64,000 nt of DNA from Serilophus lunatus. Its lineage: Eukaryota; Chordata; Aves; Passeriformes; Eurylaimidae. The number at the start of each line of letters is the position of its first letter. Position 1 is the stretch's first letter. Below, piece after piece: positions 1 to 13,800 of this stretch. The notes beneath the pieces were generated by a model, which saw only the letters and a list, made by a program, of their open reading frames with translations, did no database searches and had not been told where the DNA came from. The translations under genes were made by a program, and so were the position numbers. The DNA lies in the NCBI GenBank assembly GCA_013399895.1, contig VXBA01001641.1, forward strand, positions 248,001 to 312,000, given 5' to 3'.

Positions 1-1916
1 TTCTCTCAGCCTTTCCTCACAGGTGAAGTATTCCGTCCCTCTGACCATTTCTGTGGCCCTCCCCTGGAGTTGCTACAGTAGGTCCGTGTCTTTATTTTGG
101 TGAAGACTCCAGAGCTTCAGCCATACTTTTTTATCTTGAGGAAATTCCATTAATCTCATTGTTGTTTTAAGAATTTAATTTTTATACAACCATTTTTGAA
201 CTTAACATGATTTTCCTTCTGGGCTGATAACCTATTTCATCTTGTAAACTTATGTCAGATTTTAAAGTTCTTGTTGCCTGGTGAGATGTTTGTCAGAATG
301 TGATCATTCCTCTAACTCACTAGCTTTTTTTTTCTTATGGACTGGTTTGTGTTTAAGATTTATAATTTTGTATTGTTGCATCAGTCTTGTTTAAAGGACT
401 ATTTTACTGATTTCAGCCATCAGTAAGTGTGTACTACAGGACATTGCTATTTAAACCATGGAAGTCTAGCATTTGTATTTTGCACAACATTTTCTGTCCT
501 GTCAGTTTTCTGTTTAAACATCTTGCTTAAAAGAAACATCACTGTGAAGTCCCATGGAAAATTGTGTATTTTCCACCAACCATAATTATGACCCCCAGTA
601 TTTGGAGCTGGAGTGCTATAAAGGAACAGAAAGAAGAATGGTCATCAGCGTCTCATTTAGGGAGAACTTGAGTTCTGGGTAAGTTAGTAATAGAGGAGAT
701 GAAAGTGCCAGTCAAGCCACAGAGGAATTGCATTGACATAGTCAAGAAACAGTGACAATGTTTATGGGAAGAGCAGTCTTCCAAGGAGAAAGAGAGTGAA
801 GTGTTTTCAGGCATAAAGCTGCCCAAGGAAATTCAGCCTATCTTTTCTTTTTCTCCCCACTTCTTCTTCTCTCCCTTGTCCTCCTTTGTGCTGCTGTATT
901 GCCAGACAGATGTTCCCACCTCTCCAGCAAACATGGGGCTGCTGTCCCTATGCCACCCAGGTTATGGTGGTGACCTGACTTCTGTTGCCACTTCCTGATT
1001 CGTGTGGTTACAAAATTGCCGGAAGTTTTAATTCACTTTAAACAGGCTCCTCATCTTTCAGATATTACTTTGTAGGATTCAACTTGTGTTTTTCTGTTTC
1101 CACACAGCCGAAATTGAGGAGAAAGTGGAGCAAAGGTGCCTTTGTAGCTTCCTGAACCCTAGTCAGGCGGTCTTTATCTTGATGGTGTAATTCATATATA
1201 AAACATTGAATGCAGTCTGTTCAGTTGACTGCTCATGTCAACAGCTGATCAAAGAGCCAGTTCATACTGTGCATCATGATTACCTGGATTACATGCATAG
1301 CTTGGATATGAACTGGAATAGCTTTTGGGTGAGTGATAGATCTGTATTTGAATGTATTAAATTTTGGAGAAAGATACTTCTTTTGTTCCAATATGAGTTA
1401 ATTTTTAATGAGGCACCTTGGCCTGAGGCTGAATCAGTGAGTTATGCTAAATAGTGAGCACACATGAAGAAACAAAAGAGTGCAAATGCCTTTATTTTAT
1501 GCCTTAGTTACTTATCTTTTCCTCTATGCTTTCTTCACCCTTTTCTTCCTTATGCATGAATGGTACAATTCTAATGGTAGCATTATTTCTTTCACAGCAC
1601 TGATGTTTTTTTGAGCTGTTTGGCTCAAACTTCCTCCTGCCTGCGCTTAGATATGAACAGAAAACAGTTGTTTAAAAGTCATCTTATTTAGTGGCTCTCT
1701 TTTGGGCTTCTCTGGATGACATATTCTCACACTTTGATGTCTCAGCCAGAGAGTGGCTCTTCAGCCTGAGCTGGCTGCCAAAAAATGATCTTTTTGGGCT
1801 ATCAGCAAGGAGCTGGTCAATTGAAGAGTGCTGCAAAGTAAGTGTCAGGGCTCTTCTTCCAGTTGTTCAAATAGATAAAATGTTCACAAATCCTTGTAAG
1901 CTTTACAGTTTAGCCT

Positions 1917-1944
1917 CTGTGTGTGTGTGTGTGCACGTGTGTGC
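1917..1944. repeat. (GT)n microsatellite
   Basis: A GT dinucleotide run interrupted by gcac (ctgtgtgtgtgtgtgtg then cacgtgtgtgcac). It lies just before the CR1 fragment at 1972. Confidence 0.9.
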
Positions 1945-1971
1945 ACACTTACCTGCTTATATATGTGGGCT

Positions 1972-2160
1972 ATGAGACACTGGAACAGGTTGCCCACGGA
2001 GGTCATGGATGCCCCCAAGCCTGATGTTGTTCACAGCCAGGTTGGATGAGGCCTTGAGCAACCTGGTCCAGTGGGAAGTGTCCCTGCCCATGGCAGGAGG
2101 GGTTAGAACTAAATGACCTTCAAGGTCCATTCCAACTCTATAACATTCTGTGATTCTGTG
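1972..2160 (+). mobile_element. CR1 LINE, 3' fragment
   Basis: 5'-truncated CR1 in plus orientation. It shows the typical cactggaacaggttgccca segment, then ccctgcccatggcagg, ggtccattccaa and the avian octamer tail attctgtgattctgtg at its end. The coding part is too short to give protein. Confidence 0.9.
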
Positions 2161-2612
2161 TTGGTGATTGCAATTTCCAAAGAGTCACTGAGCCGTGGCT
2201 ATTTGAAAGTCACACTGAGATATGCTGTCTGTAGTTATTAGGTGCAACTGGGTGAATATCATTAGCTGAAGGTCAAGTAAAACATGGAATAAATAGGTGG
2301 CCATGGAATGAGGATCTGGTGGCTCTGCTAGGGTCTTTGCTGTCACGAGAAGTGACCTTCTCTAGGTGGATGCTTGTGAATCATAAGTTACTGAGAAATC
2401 TGGGTAATTACATGTTACTCTTTAATGTCAAGAAATGAAAATGATAGTCTGTTCATTTTTAAGTTTACATCTTCTATTCAAACATGTATTTTGAGCACTT
2501 TTCTCAGGGGACTTGAGAATATGCAAGACTTGGCGAAGCAGATAAACATTTGTCTTCTGGGGCAACTGTTGCGTAATTTTGCAAAATTTTCCAGATGTAT
2601 CTTAGTTTCCTT

Positions 2613-2624
2613 CCCCCCCCCCCC
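2613..2624. repeat. C12 homopolymer
   Basis: An uninterrupted run of C. Confidence 0.9.
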
Positions 2625-2929
2625 ATATTCTTCTACATATAGAGGCAAAACTCTTCTTCAGAGTAAATCTGGCTGGTATTTTATTTGCTTGTATGTCTCT
2701 TCATAATATTAATGCCTAAAAAGATGCTTTTAGTAAACTGCTTGTATAATGCCTCAGGCAATTCATTGTGCTCAGCTTTATTTGTTCCAGTGCTATGATC
2801 TGTTTGTTGTAGTGCTTCCAGTTCTCTTAATCTCCTTTGTTTCTTTTCTGTGTCTGTGTTTTGAGGCAGCCTACGTTGTAAAGAAAGGGGACCCTGAGAA
2901 TGAAGGCATGAGATAATATTGGAGTACAG

Positions 2930-2985
2930 ATGATGATAGTGATGATGAGAATAACAACAGCAACAATAATAATAGTAATAATGAA
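2930..2985. repeat. GAT/AAC/AAT trinucleotide tract
   Basis: Imperfect trinucleotides, gat repeats followed by aac/caa and then aat/tag units. Confidence 0.8.
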
Positions 2986-5900
2986 ATTAACTCTTCAGTT
3001 TCTCTTGGAGCCATAGCAAAGGACATGCAGAATGTGTTTGTTTGTTTTTTTTTTTTACCTGGCTGGAGCCTAGAACCTTTGGAAATACGAGGTGAGCATT
3101 GAATGGGTGTTCTGCTCCATGTGTAAGATATGACAAATCCATAAAATGAGCAGACCATTGAGTCAATAATCGATACTAGAAATACTCATCCCTTTTCTTG
3201 TCAATCTGAAGTTTCATTGGAAATGTCAAGTGTAAAATTGCAATGGAAACTAAGAGTAAGCTCTGAGCAGAACAGCTGTGGCTTCAGTGGTTGATCCTGG
3301 GCACTGCCATACCAAAGACTGGTTTTCCACCCAAATGAAACAAGTTGCCTTCATCCCATGCTTGGCGGGGTTTGAGCTTAAGGCCCCACAACTTTGCTTA
3401 TCTCACTCGTGTCTGTCCAGGCTCTGTATCACTTAACCAGCTGCAATACCTGGGACAAAAGGAGATTGAGTGTTTTTAATGTTGGTTTTAAGAAATCTCC
3501 TCAGTGAATACTGCTCCCCACACCATGGATGAATCATCTTGGAGCACTTTTAGGGAGAGGAGATCACAGAAATTTGAAACTAGAGTTTATGCTCACAGCA
3601 AGTCGCATTAACTCATGGGGATTCTCACCTTTAGCTTGATGACAAGGGTATAGAATTAGAGCTCAGACAAAAAAGCTCATTGCCTTTGCCAGACAATGAA
3701 AATCCAGCAGAAATAAATTATATTTGCTCATAGAGTGCCATATTCTAGGAAATGTTATTTCCTTTGTACAAATATTTTAAGTAAATTTACATTTTAAGCA
3801 GATAGTCAGATCGATAATGTCTTTTTTGCTCCTTGGGATTTCTGAAACTCTAATTTTGTTATTTTCTTACGTTCTGTAATGTTCTAGGTGCGTGATATTC
3901 ATTTTAATGGCATTAATTGCAGCACAGTGATACAGTTTAGGGAGTATCTCCCCCCCATGTCAGAATACTTGGATCAAAAAGGAGTTGCTTTGATACCTTT
4001 CTCTGTACTGTGTAGCATGTGAAGGTAAAGCCTTACCAAGAGTGACAATTTACAGAGGCCCAGTTCTACCATGGGTTTAGGTTCTAAACTATAGATTTTA
4101 TATCTTTGTCTTTTAAGATGGAGTCATATATCTAAAGTACCATTGTAAAGCTGGACCAAATTAGAGAATTTAAAATGTTACCCTCACCCTGAAAGCATAG
4201 TATTCCTCATAAGAGCAAAATTCCTTGACCTTTCCATAATGTGAGGAACATTACAAAACAATCCCTGTACCACCTTAACTCCCTCAGACCCTTGGCCAGC
4301 GTTCGTTTTACTTTTGTTGATTTGGGTTTTTTTTAATTTTACTTAAAATCCTTTTCTGTAATGTCTTACAGGCATTATTGTCTCAAGCCATTACTTCAAT
4401 TAAAACATTTTAGCTGGCTAATGATGAGTGACAGAGGCAAAGCTGACCAGTGCCAGGTTCAATCTCTCAGCGGTGGAGCAGTAATCGGATTGTGTTCATT
4501 AGGGCAAAAACAAAACCAATGCTATTAAATTGCAGTTTCCAGCACAGCAATGCAGTGAGGAAGCTGTGGAAGATGAAGGAGAAAGCCCACTGGTGAAAAA
4601 TGGATAAAAACGTGCCTTCTGTCTGGTCCTGCCCTCCATCCCTTCAGTGTCCCAAGCTGTGCAATGCTGATGACACTGAACTAACAGGATGTTGTGGGGA
4701 TATTTCTTAAAAGGATGTCAGAGAACCCTGAGTATAAACAAAGAGGGGTATAATTTGAATTTTAGAGTAATTAATTCTAAGAAAGAGCAAAACAGATTCT
4801 TTTATTAACTGATATAATTTTTTACATACTAGAAACTTAATTCCTGATTGAGGGAGTATTTTTCCTGTTTCCCCCACAATTTACCTCAACTGCTTGGGGC
4901 ATGTTCCTCTTTGTTTCTTCTTACTGCAGTTCAAACACTGCAACTGTGTTGACCACCAAGGGTGCTCTGAAATGTTCATCTGCAGTGGTACAGTTTTGGC
5001 CAAACTCGTTTATTTGCTTTAAGTATTGTGTGTGTATTTCTGAGCACAAGAGATGGTAGGTAAGGGTTACTGTATGAAGACATGTAGTAGTGAGGAAAGT
5101 TGGGTTTCCTATGTGATCCCATAGCAATACCAGCTTCTGTAAGTTTTTTGTCGGTTTTGACAGATTATCTTGTTTTTTTTCCTTAAGATTTCAAATAAGT
5201 CAGTGGGGTTCTTTTTTCGTGTGTGTTTGGTATCTTGTTGCTGTTGTTTTTTTTATTTTTTGGTTTTTGAGATTGATCACTTTCATGAAGTGAAAAAATT
5301 AAATTCCTGTCCCCTCTCATCAAAATGAGAATTAGACTTCAGTTCAAGAAGAATGCAAAAGCCTGAGATTTTTCAAATTACCCCTTCAACATGCTAATTG
5401 TCCATGGACAAACATGTTCTGACTAATGTTTTTGAATACTTATGTCATGAAATACTTGATTTCCTCTACCTCAGTGACCCTGAACTCAACTCTTACTTGT
5501 TACATATATAATCAATTATGATGTTTCCCTTTCTTGCTGTCAGTCAGATTTTTATATCTCACAATAAAAATCATTAACCCCAGGGCAGAGGACTGTGCTT
5601 GTTCTGCAATCTAAGTATTACTATCCCATTTCCAAGGTGCATTTTATGACAGATCCTCCTGTTTAGCCTTTTGCTGTGTTTGTTCACTGCTCTGGACCCC
5701 ATCAAGTTGCTCAGGCTCTGGTGCTGTGGCTGCTTTGTAAAGGAGCATCTGCTACCTGACATCTCTGGAGACAGTGATTTAGATATGACTGAACAGGTTG
5801 AGAAAAAAAGGAAAAAAATCCTCAAGGAACTCATCAGTTTTGGCTTTATTTACAAGGTATGTCATGGCACACACTTCTTAGGTAGATGTGCTGGCTGCCT

Positions 5901-6663
5901 GGAGGACAACTTGCAGCGTGGCTGCATATACACTGGCAAAATCAGGTGTTAACTCCTGCTCAAAGAAATTACATCAAAAGGGACACTGTCAGCAGTTACC
6001 CAAACCAGTACAGGGTTTGCTTGCACATGTATGTCCAATCTGTGGAGATGCAAAGGTAAAAATCAGCTCCTTGCCTCTAAAGTGGTGAATGGTTTTAATC
6101 TACATGCACAATCAATGGTTGCGTGCCCAGCCCAAGGGTCTGGCATCTATTACAAAAGTTAAACTTCCCCAGGGCAGTACATTCTAAACATATCTTTTGT
6201 GTCACAGTAAATACGGGAGAGAGAAATGTGGGCAAATTCCTGAGTTGAAGGAGGTTCTGCAGTAAGACCTGCAGGTTAGTTCAGTGCCAGTATGATGGCA
6301 GCATTTCTTTCTGCTCAATGCACAATTTTAGTCAGAGAGAATTTTTTTTAAGGTTATTGATTAAACATTTTGTTTGCCAGCCATTTTAAAAGCTATGCCT
6401 GTGGCTTAGAGATTCCTTCTTTGCTCCTTACATGAATTAAAATGTGGAATTTGTAGATGATTTTTATAATTATATAAATGAGAGAAGTGATTTTTTTTTT
6501 TGTTCTTAGAAGGGATAATGTTCTTAGAGAAACGTGGTAAAGTAGTGAATAATACAGAGAAAGTGCAGCAGGAACTGCAGGAATTCCTTTAGAAATAAGT
6601 TCTATTCACAGCTTTATAATCTATTCCCCTCCAAGTTACCCATCCTGTCCTTTGTACACTGCA

Positions 6664-6702
6664 AGAGGTATTTTCCAACCCTAATGATTCTATGATTCTG
6701 TG
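6664..6702 (+). mobile_element. CR1 3' end remnant
   Basis: About 40 bp matching only the CR1 tail (ttccaaccctaatgattctatgattctgtg type). Such short tails arise from extreme 5' truncation. Confidence 0.6.
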
Positions 6703-7256
6703 AAATATCAGTTTGGATTCTGCCTTAGCATAGGAATTTAAGATTTTTTGTTTAAAAAGAATTATTTAAAAATCTGAATTAGTCATTCCCCCAGGATAAG
6801 AAAACAGTTAATGTTAGGAAGTGATGTTTTAAATGAGGCTGTTTAATCAAATGGTGCAATTCAAGACATTCAGCAGGTACAGAGATATCAGTGAAGAAAT
6901 AAATAATTTGGAACTGAAGATGAAATAATTACTGTGATGTTTACATTTGAGTCAGATCTATGTGAATGCAGACTGCTGCATGATGGAGAAGTGATTTTCA
7001 TGGCTTGAACTTGTGTTACAAGATTCTGGGGGAGGCAATCTCTTGCCAGTGTCTCTGGGTGGCTGCAGTTGGGTGTTGGGTTGCTATGGGAACAGATGAA
7101 GGCTTGCTTGGTTAAGCATCCTATAAGCACAATGGTATTTTCAGTCTAAGGCTTCAAATACTCATCTTTGCTTCTTTGTTTTTTTTGCATTAATTATCTG
7201 CCCATCAGTTCTTTAAGCAGAACTGCAGGTGAGGCTGCTTTATTCTATGTTTTCTG

Positions 7257-7302
7257 TATGTATACATGTGTATATATAAATATATATATATATATGTGTA
7301 CA
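7257..7302. repeat. (TA)n-rich microsatellite
   Basis: Alternating TA with TG/CA interruptions. Confidence 0.9.
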
Positions 7303-8810
7303 TGGATCTCTGTAGCCCCTTGAAGAGTGCTGACTTTGCAGTAGAAACTGGACCCAATTACTGTCTGCTGTGAAGTGCTGGCAAAAGTGGTTGAGCCCCC
7401 TGTATTGCAATTCAGATCTGATTCTGTTGAAATACTCTTGGGGAGGAGGGAAAGGTGCCACTGGGTGACAAAACTTTGTGCCATAGTAGCAGTAACAACA
7501 GTAGTCACATTTTTGATAACTTTTACATTTGAATGTGGCTGTTTGTCTCACTTGTGAGAATGGGGGCAATATCAAAGGTCTCCCTTTTGTTAGTGATGTG
7601 CAAGAGAGTGACAGGTAAGCCAGAGGCAGCGCTGAAATGTGAAACTTGGGAAGGGTTAAACTTCTCAAGACGAGATCTTATATCATGTATGACAGATTTT
7701 TCCAGGCTTTGCTTCACAGGCATCATGCCTGCTCTGCTTGTGGCAATTGGGGTATTAGGCACAGAGAGGCCACTCTGACTCTTCCCTAGAAAAGGGTTTA
7801 TGGTTTGTAGGGATTTCAGGCAGTAATTGTTAGTTTCTGAAAAGCAAACCTTAACCCCATGCCCCAGTATTCATGTGCTAGTATTCATTTCCATTTTAAT
7901 ATGCTTTTGTTACTGTTCCTGGTGCCGTATCTGTCCTTGTATCACTTTGGCTGGGAGCTCCTCCTGTGCAGCATCCAGTCCTGTCACTGTTATAGTGACA
8001 GTCTAAGAGCCCATTTGGGATCTTAGGTCCAGCTCCAGGGAACAGGTATGAGATCACATGAGAGTTCTGTGATACCAAATAGCAACATTCCCTCCATCAA
8101 CATTGCACTGTAATGTGGTGTCTGTCACAGCAGTCTTGTCTTATCCTGTGTGTGCTAGGAGACTTACTCTGTTCCTTTGCTGTGCTGTATTACCCTCCTG
8201 AGCCTTTGCCTTTGTTTCTTTTGTCTTTTCACCATTATACATTTATAGTGATGGAGCTAGAGGTTGGCTTTGCTCCCAGCCTTTGTCAGCAGTTATCTTT
8301 TTAGGTTCTGCAGCAAACTTTGGAGCAGAACAGAACTGTGATGTGAGTGAAAGGAGCGTGTGGTCAACCAGCCCTTGAACTGAAATGGTCAGATGGTGCT
8401 GTAGCATCTTTCTCTACTTGCCTCAAGCACACATCCTTCCCCCTGCAGAGATCAGATCTGTTGGAAGATGGGCATGGGTGGGGCAGTGAAATATTAATGA
8501 GCTTGATCCTACCGTTGGCATAGTTTTAGTTTTTTATTTTTGCATCCAGAAGAATTAAACTGTTATCCATCTCTAACCAGTCAATCGGTGAAAGTGTGGG
8601 GTGAAGAAAAGGGACACATGCCCCAAAATAAACAGCAGTGAGTAAGTAGTAGGTAGATGCATTAGGGTGGATGAAAGGTGAAGAAGGAAACAATGAGGTG
8701 GGATCTGGGCTGCAAATCAGCTGCATTTCAGTTGAGTCTGGAGAGCTGTCCTTTCACAAACCTTATTCAGCTCCTGGGAATAAACTACCTTTGTTCGCAG
8801 CTGTACTGAA

Positions 8811-8990
8811 ATGTTTATTCATTAGCTTTTAATAAAGAAAGTCAAATCTCATATCCCTTAATCAGGTTAGGTAACTGAATGCCATTAATTGATTAGTCAA
8901 TACCTGTTAGCATGATAAGACAGCAGAAACCTGCAATGACAGCAGCCTTCAGTTTGTGTATTCATTCTGTAAATTATTAATAACTACTAT
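8811..8990. promoter_or_regulatory. Candidate AT-rich regulatory block in MAOB intron 1
   Basis: Clustered homeodomain-type cores (cattagctttaa-like, cattaattgattagtcaat and aattattaataact) over 180 bp, with no coding potential or repeat match that I recognise. It is about 1.9 kb upstream of exon 2. The function is inference. Confidence 0.25.
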
Positions 8991-9451
8991 TGATCCTCTC
9001 CCAACTGATGAAATATTTGTCTTTTTTTGAGAAGCAACTTTTTTTTTTCTTTAACTGATAATCTAGATTTAATTAGGAGTTTTTTTGCCTACTTTTCCTC
9101 CCGGAGCCAATCTCTCTTTGCAAGTTGTTTGAAGGGGTGGTCCATGTTTACATACCACGACTGTTTTCTGTATTTTGGTCTTCCTTGGTATCTTCAAATA
9201 TTTGTGAGTGTACTCAAGGCCTCTGATTCAGCCAGATGGTTTTACAATATAATGTCTCTGGTAGGAAGTATGGAAACAACTTTATCAGTTTCATTACTGG
9301 TTTTATCACTAGCACTTATGTAAAAACTTAAATAAGCCCGTGAAGCTGGAAATAAAAGACGGACAGTATGATATTCTAATGGAAGCGTCTGCAGCTTATT
9401 TTTAGAAAATGTAAAGATAGGTTGGTCCTCATCATTATCTCTCTCTGGTTC

Positions 9452-9500
9452 TGTTGTTGTTGTTGCTGTTGTTTTTGTTTTTTGGTTTGTTTTCTTTTTT
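9452..9500. repeat. (TGT)n / T-rich tract
   Basis: gttgttgttgttgctgttg followed by T-rich sequence. Confidence 0.85.
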
Positions 9501-10741
9501 TCATTCAGTCCTGCCATGCTGGCTCTGGCCATCTGTTTTCCTGCCAGTGCATTTGCCACTTCTTCCATGGCTGCCTTATGCTTGGAACAATCTGTTTGGG
9601 CAACCCCTCAGAAACTACATGTACTAGGAAACACAGAGGAAACTGATTGCATTCTCATGGTAACAAGGCAGAGAGCCAAAAAGGATAGATAAATTATGAT
9701 GTATGAGTATGGCTTCTAACCTGACCTATTGGTGAACTTTATTCAACACATCCTGTTGGATGATGCAACCCACTAGAATATAACTCTTGTTGTCCCACTA
9801 GAAATTCACTCACATGGGACCAAAGTAAGTTCATACAAATCTCTGTTTATGTGCTGAAGTAGAAGGCAGAGATGATCTTAAGAAGTTAAGAGGTTGTGGG
9901 CTGTATTCCCTCCATGTGCACCCTTCTCTAGTTCCCTTTGTACCCAGAGCAGCTTGACACACTTGCTGCAGGGTTTGGAGCTAATATTTTCCTCTGCATT
10001 TAAGAGGATTTATGGCATCAGAAGTAAGATGAGATACTCTCTCTTCTATTCTTGTTATTCCCTCACTTGGGTGTCTCACCTTCAAAAATTGCAAGATGGA
10101 AGAAAAAGCCTATGAAGCAAATGAATGAGAAATCAAACAATTTTATGGAGTAGATTAATCCATATCTTTTTTAATTCTTGTTGCCACACACAAGTACACA
10201 TTCTGTTTCCTCTAAATCAGACCATGCTTCTGAAGATGAAACCTCTGACCTGACTGTGTGGGAACTTTGCTATTGTGCTTTAAAACATTCAGAAGTGGAA
10301 AGCAGAGACATAGAACAAGTGTCAGGAAAATTTTTGAAATTTAGGACAGTCCTAATAAAACTTAAATTTTTTGTTCATTTGTTTGGGTTTTTGGGGTTAT
10401 AAGAGGTGATATGTTGAGGAAGACTCTGCCTGGCTGGATAACTGTCATGACAAGTGCTGGCTTATGCATCAGAATTGCTGAGCATGTAGTGCAAAAATTG
10501 CTCAGCACATGTAAAATTCAATCACAAACTGGTTTAATGTATGACTTCCTTTATGAGTTTCATTTAATGGGTATTGGGTTTTTTTTGTTTTTTAATTTCA
10601 TCTCACCGTCTGGCATAGTGTTTGAATGGAAAATTCAGGATTTGGATGGATAGCTCTGAGGGTATTTGCATGTCAAGTCACAAAAGCCATGGGGTGCATA
10701 TAGAGAAGTATTCTTTAATTGCTTTTCTTTTTTTCTTTTAG

Positions 10742-10836
10742 GTCTCTCAGCAGCCAAACTATTGACTGAATCAGGCTTGAATGTGGTGTTGCTGGAAGCC
10801 AATGACAGGGTTGGTGGAAGAACATTCACAGTAAAG
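10742..10836 (+). CDS. MAOB: MAOB exon 2
   Basis: 95 bp, phase 1 in and phase 0 out. It encodes GLSAAKLLTESGLNVVLLEA then NDRVGGRTFTVK, about human MAOB residues 16-47. This is the end of the FAD ADP-binding beta-alpha-beta fold; the Glu of LLEA is the residue expected to contact the ribose. The acceptor follows a long T-rich tract (ctttttttcttttag). The first base completes a Gly codon begun in the exon 1 that lies outside the window. A Met-initiated reading that runs through this exon from 10666 is an intronic read-in and not a real start. Confidence 0.93.
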
Positions 10837-13800
10837 GTTATTATCTCCAAACTGATTTACATTACATGTACTTACTTATAGTATATATTACTGTACATAC
10901 ATATGGGGAAAATTTCTAGAGTACTATCAGACAGGAAATTTCCTAATATTGTACCAGAAAGAGTAGGAAAAGACTGGCATGTTGGTGGGGACAGAATATT
11001 TCTGAGGGATCTGCAGGCACTAGAGTCATCCATCTGGTAAAGAGAATGTGATGAGCTGTTTCAAAATCATTTCCTGAGGAAAGACACTATAGAAGTTTTT
11101 ATGAAAAAAACTCCTGTAAGGTCAACCATGCTGTGAAGAGCCTTGAGCTGAACTGTAACAAGCCCCATGAGGAGTAGTGTAGGCTACAGGACTGGCTGGG
11201 AACTAGAACCAGCACGTCTCCCTTCACTTTGCCTTCTGTTCTACCTTGACTTGAGAGACCCCCTCCCACTCTGCTGATTAGAAAATCTTGCCTGTGCCAC
11301 TTCCTAGGACAGTCTGTTTTAAGCTAGTCATTGGTGAGATGCCTGACTGAGCAAGAGCTGTGCAGATGCCTGTGACCCTGTCAGGCTCTTTCCTCTCATG
11401 TTTGTTAAGGCCCATAACAATGGGCCAGCTAAGCCATTTCTGAACTCATAAGCTGTCATTCTTGTTAATTACCACACCAGAACTCTCCGAAAGAATTTAT
11501 ACTTTCCATGGGGGGTGGAATCTTAGCCGAAATGCTCTGGGAGTGTTTAATTTTATTTCATTCCTCTGGATTGCTCTTTTAACTTGTGTGCTATTTACAA
11601 AGGTCTTAGCTTTTTTCTTTTTTTATTTTTCTTCTCCATTTTGTGTGTTGTGTGTGATAAACTAGAATAAGCAAGTCAAATATGTGGACCTTGGAGGGGC
11701 TTATGTGGGGCCAACACAGAATCGTCTTCTGCGGTTAACTAAGGAGTTAGGAATAGAGACCTATAAGGTGAATGAAGTTGAGCACCTGATACACCATGTC
11801 AAGGTAAGATGCTCTCAAGCATGTTTCTGGAGACAGGCAAGTTGTAATGATCTCTTTTTTCATTGTTTTTCACTCATGCTGCAGTGGAATATGCCTATGT
11901 ATGCATAATCTGAGTCTATTGGTGAAAAAATTAAGCTTGTTGGTAATAAAGAACCTGTTCAAATTACTGTGTGCAAATACATTTATGTGTGTACCCTGTA
12001 GATCTGATGATCTGTTATCTGATCTGTTATCCTGTTATCTGATCCCTGTGTTCGGGTCTGACCTCTTATTAAAAGCTTTCAAAAATCTTTGGTTTTTTTA
12101 ATGAATGGTACAACTGTGACTCTTCTGTACAGGTCAGCTCTGATATACATTGCCCAAGGTGCTTGAAAATCTCTTTTAGAAGGCCTGGATGTGCCTTCAA
12201 TCAGGCTGAAAGTTTCTCAGGTTGAGCTTCTTAAACCAGTCATAATTCTTATCCCAACTGAAAGAAACATGAGAGATTATGTCTGGTTTTACTGATGGGG
12301 AAACAGCATGCAGACTTGCAAAAGGCATTGTAATAGTAACTGAAAAAGGCTCTAGGAGTCAAAGTCTTGTGGAGGCAGATCTAAATAATCTGTTGATGAT
12401 CTGAAACAGAACAGCTATGGCAAAACTGTTAAAAAGCCCACATATTCTTAGTAGTCATTATGCTTTCTCCAAAAGAGCATCCTTTCGCCTTTCCTGATGT
12501 ACACCAGTGTTGCATTCCCACAGAAAGGAAAATTCCTACGTTGGTCCTGGGAAAATTAACATTGAATTTCATTGTATGTTTAGAAAAAGTCATTGTGCAA
12601 TGACTGGCAAAACACTTGTCAGTAGTTAGTATTTAATCAAAGGTTAAATAAAACATTGACAGATCTAAAAATCACAATAGACAAAAGATGTCATGTTTTC
12701 CATTATTTTTTCCACTCAGTTGTTGCAAAAATGAAGTGCATTCTCAAAGTGATTTGCTATTGGTGACTGTCCACAATTACCCTTTCTGTGGTAGAACTGA
12801 TGGGTACATCCGCTCTGTTCTGTTTTTGTACCTCTGCCATTGTCCTCAAAGCAAAATCTTCTGTTTGTTCACAGAATTTAGCCTTCAAATCTCCCCAACA
12901 GCAATAGAAAGTCATGCTGTGAGGAAACCTCAGTAACAGGAGACGAATGACACGGCCATCCTGACTGGCTTTTCAGGTCCAAGCACGGTGGCATTCCCAA
13001 ATGCTTCCAGAAGTCACTGAAGCCAAAGTTGAAGCTGACATGGGGGCCAGATTTATTGTCAGCAGCCAGCCAAGCATGACTGCTTGTCTGGTAAACTAGG
13101 ATCTCTGGGAAAGACTTTTGGGGGGAAATATTTGCATTATTGTGCTAATTGAAAAAACCTTTTGATTTACAGTAGGCTTTCAGAGTAAGAAAAATAAAGA
13201 ATGGCAAAAGGGTAGAAGTTTGGGCTCTTGCCAAGGACAATTTGTCCTTCCCTTCACCACAACTGTCCTACCATATGAATTTTCAGAGGTTGTGCATACT
13301 TTCTACCATCATCCTTGAGTACCTTTTAGCTCAGGATAGAGAGTGCTGGTGTGAGGTAAGACTCTCAGCTTTTCTCTCAACCCAGCACTGACAGGACTTG
13401 CTGGCACTCAGGAACATATCCCAGGTTGGCAGAGAGGGCATTCCTTAGCTTTGTCTCTATGTTGGGCATAGACAGAGCCTGGAATTGGTGTGCTAAGGCA
13501 TTAAGACACAAGTCCAGGGAATCTATACAGTAATGTGACTTTTATGCAGAAATCCAGACAGTGGGGAAGAAGGCACTCTGCTTCTGGAGGCATTCAAGCC
13601 ATCCAAACCTGGAGGTCTCATTTCTTGGGGTCATTCCCAGTCAAGTGTTGAAAGTCTCCAAGGAGAGAGATCCCAAATGGTGGCTGAAGTGCTCCCAAGG
13701 CATGCTAAGTGCCTGCAGGTTGGATTCAGACAGAGTTTGTAGGCTCAGCTACCTGTAGGAGTTCCTGAAGAGAGGAGGGAGAGAAATGTGTGCCAGAACT

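Larger units (their letters stand above)
1..10741 (+). other. MAOB: MAOB intron 1, 3' part
   Basis: No coding exon was found here. I looked for an exon encoding the Met-to-GGGIS start of MAOB ending in a GT donor and saw none, so exon 1 is to the left. Contents: a CR1 fragment at 1972-2160, a short CR1 tail at 6664-6702, microsatellites at 1917-1944, 2930-2985, 7257-7302 and 9452-9500, a C run at 2613-2624, and a homeobox-type AT-rich block at 8811-8990. The rest looks like unique intron sequence. Confidence 0.8.

Noticed and set aside
1..10741. Search for MAOB exon 1
   Set aside because: No frame gives the start with the GGGIS motif followed by a GT donor; the exon must be outside the window.
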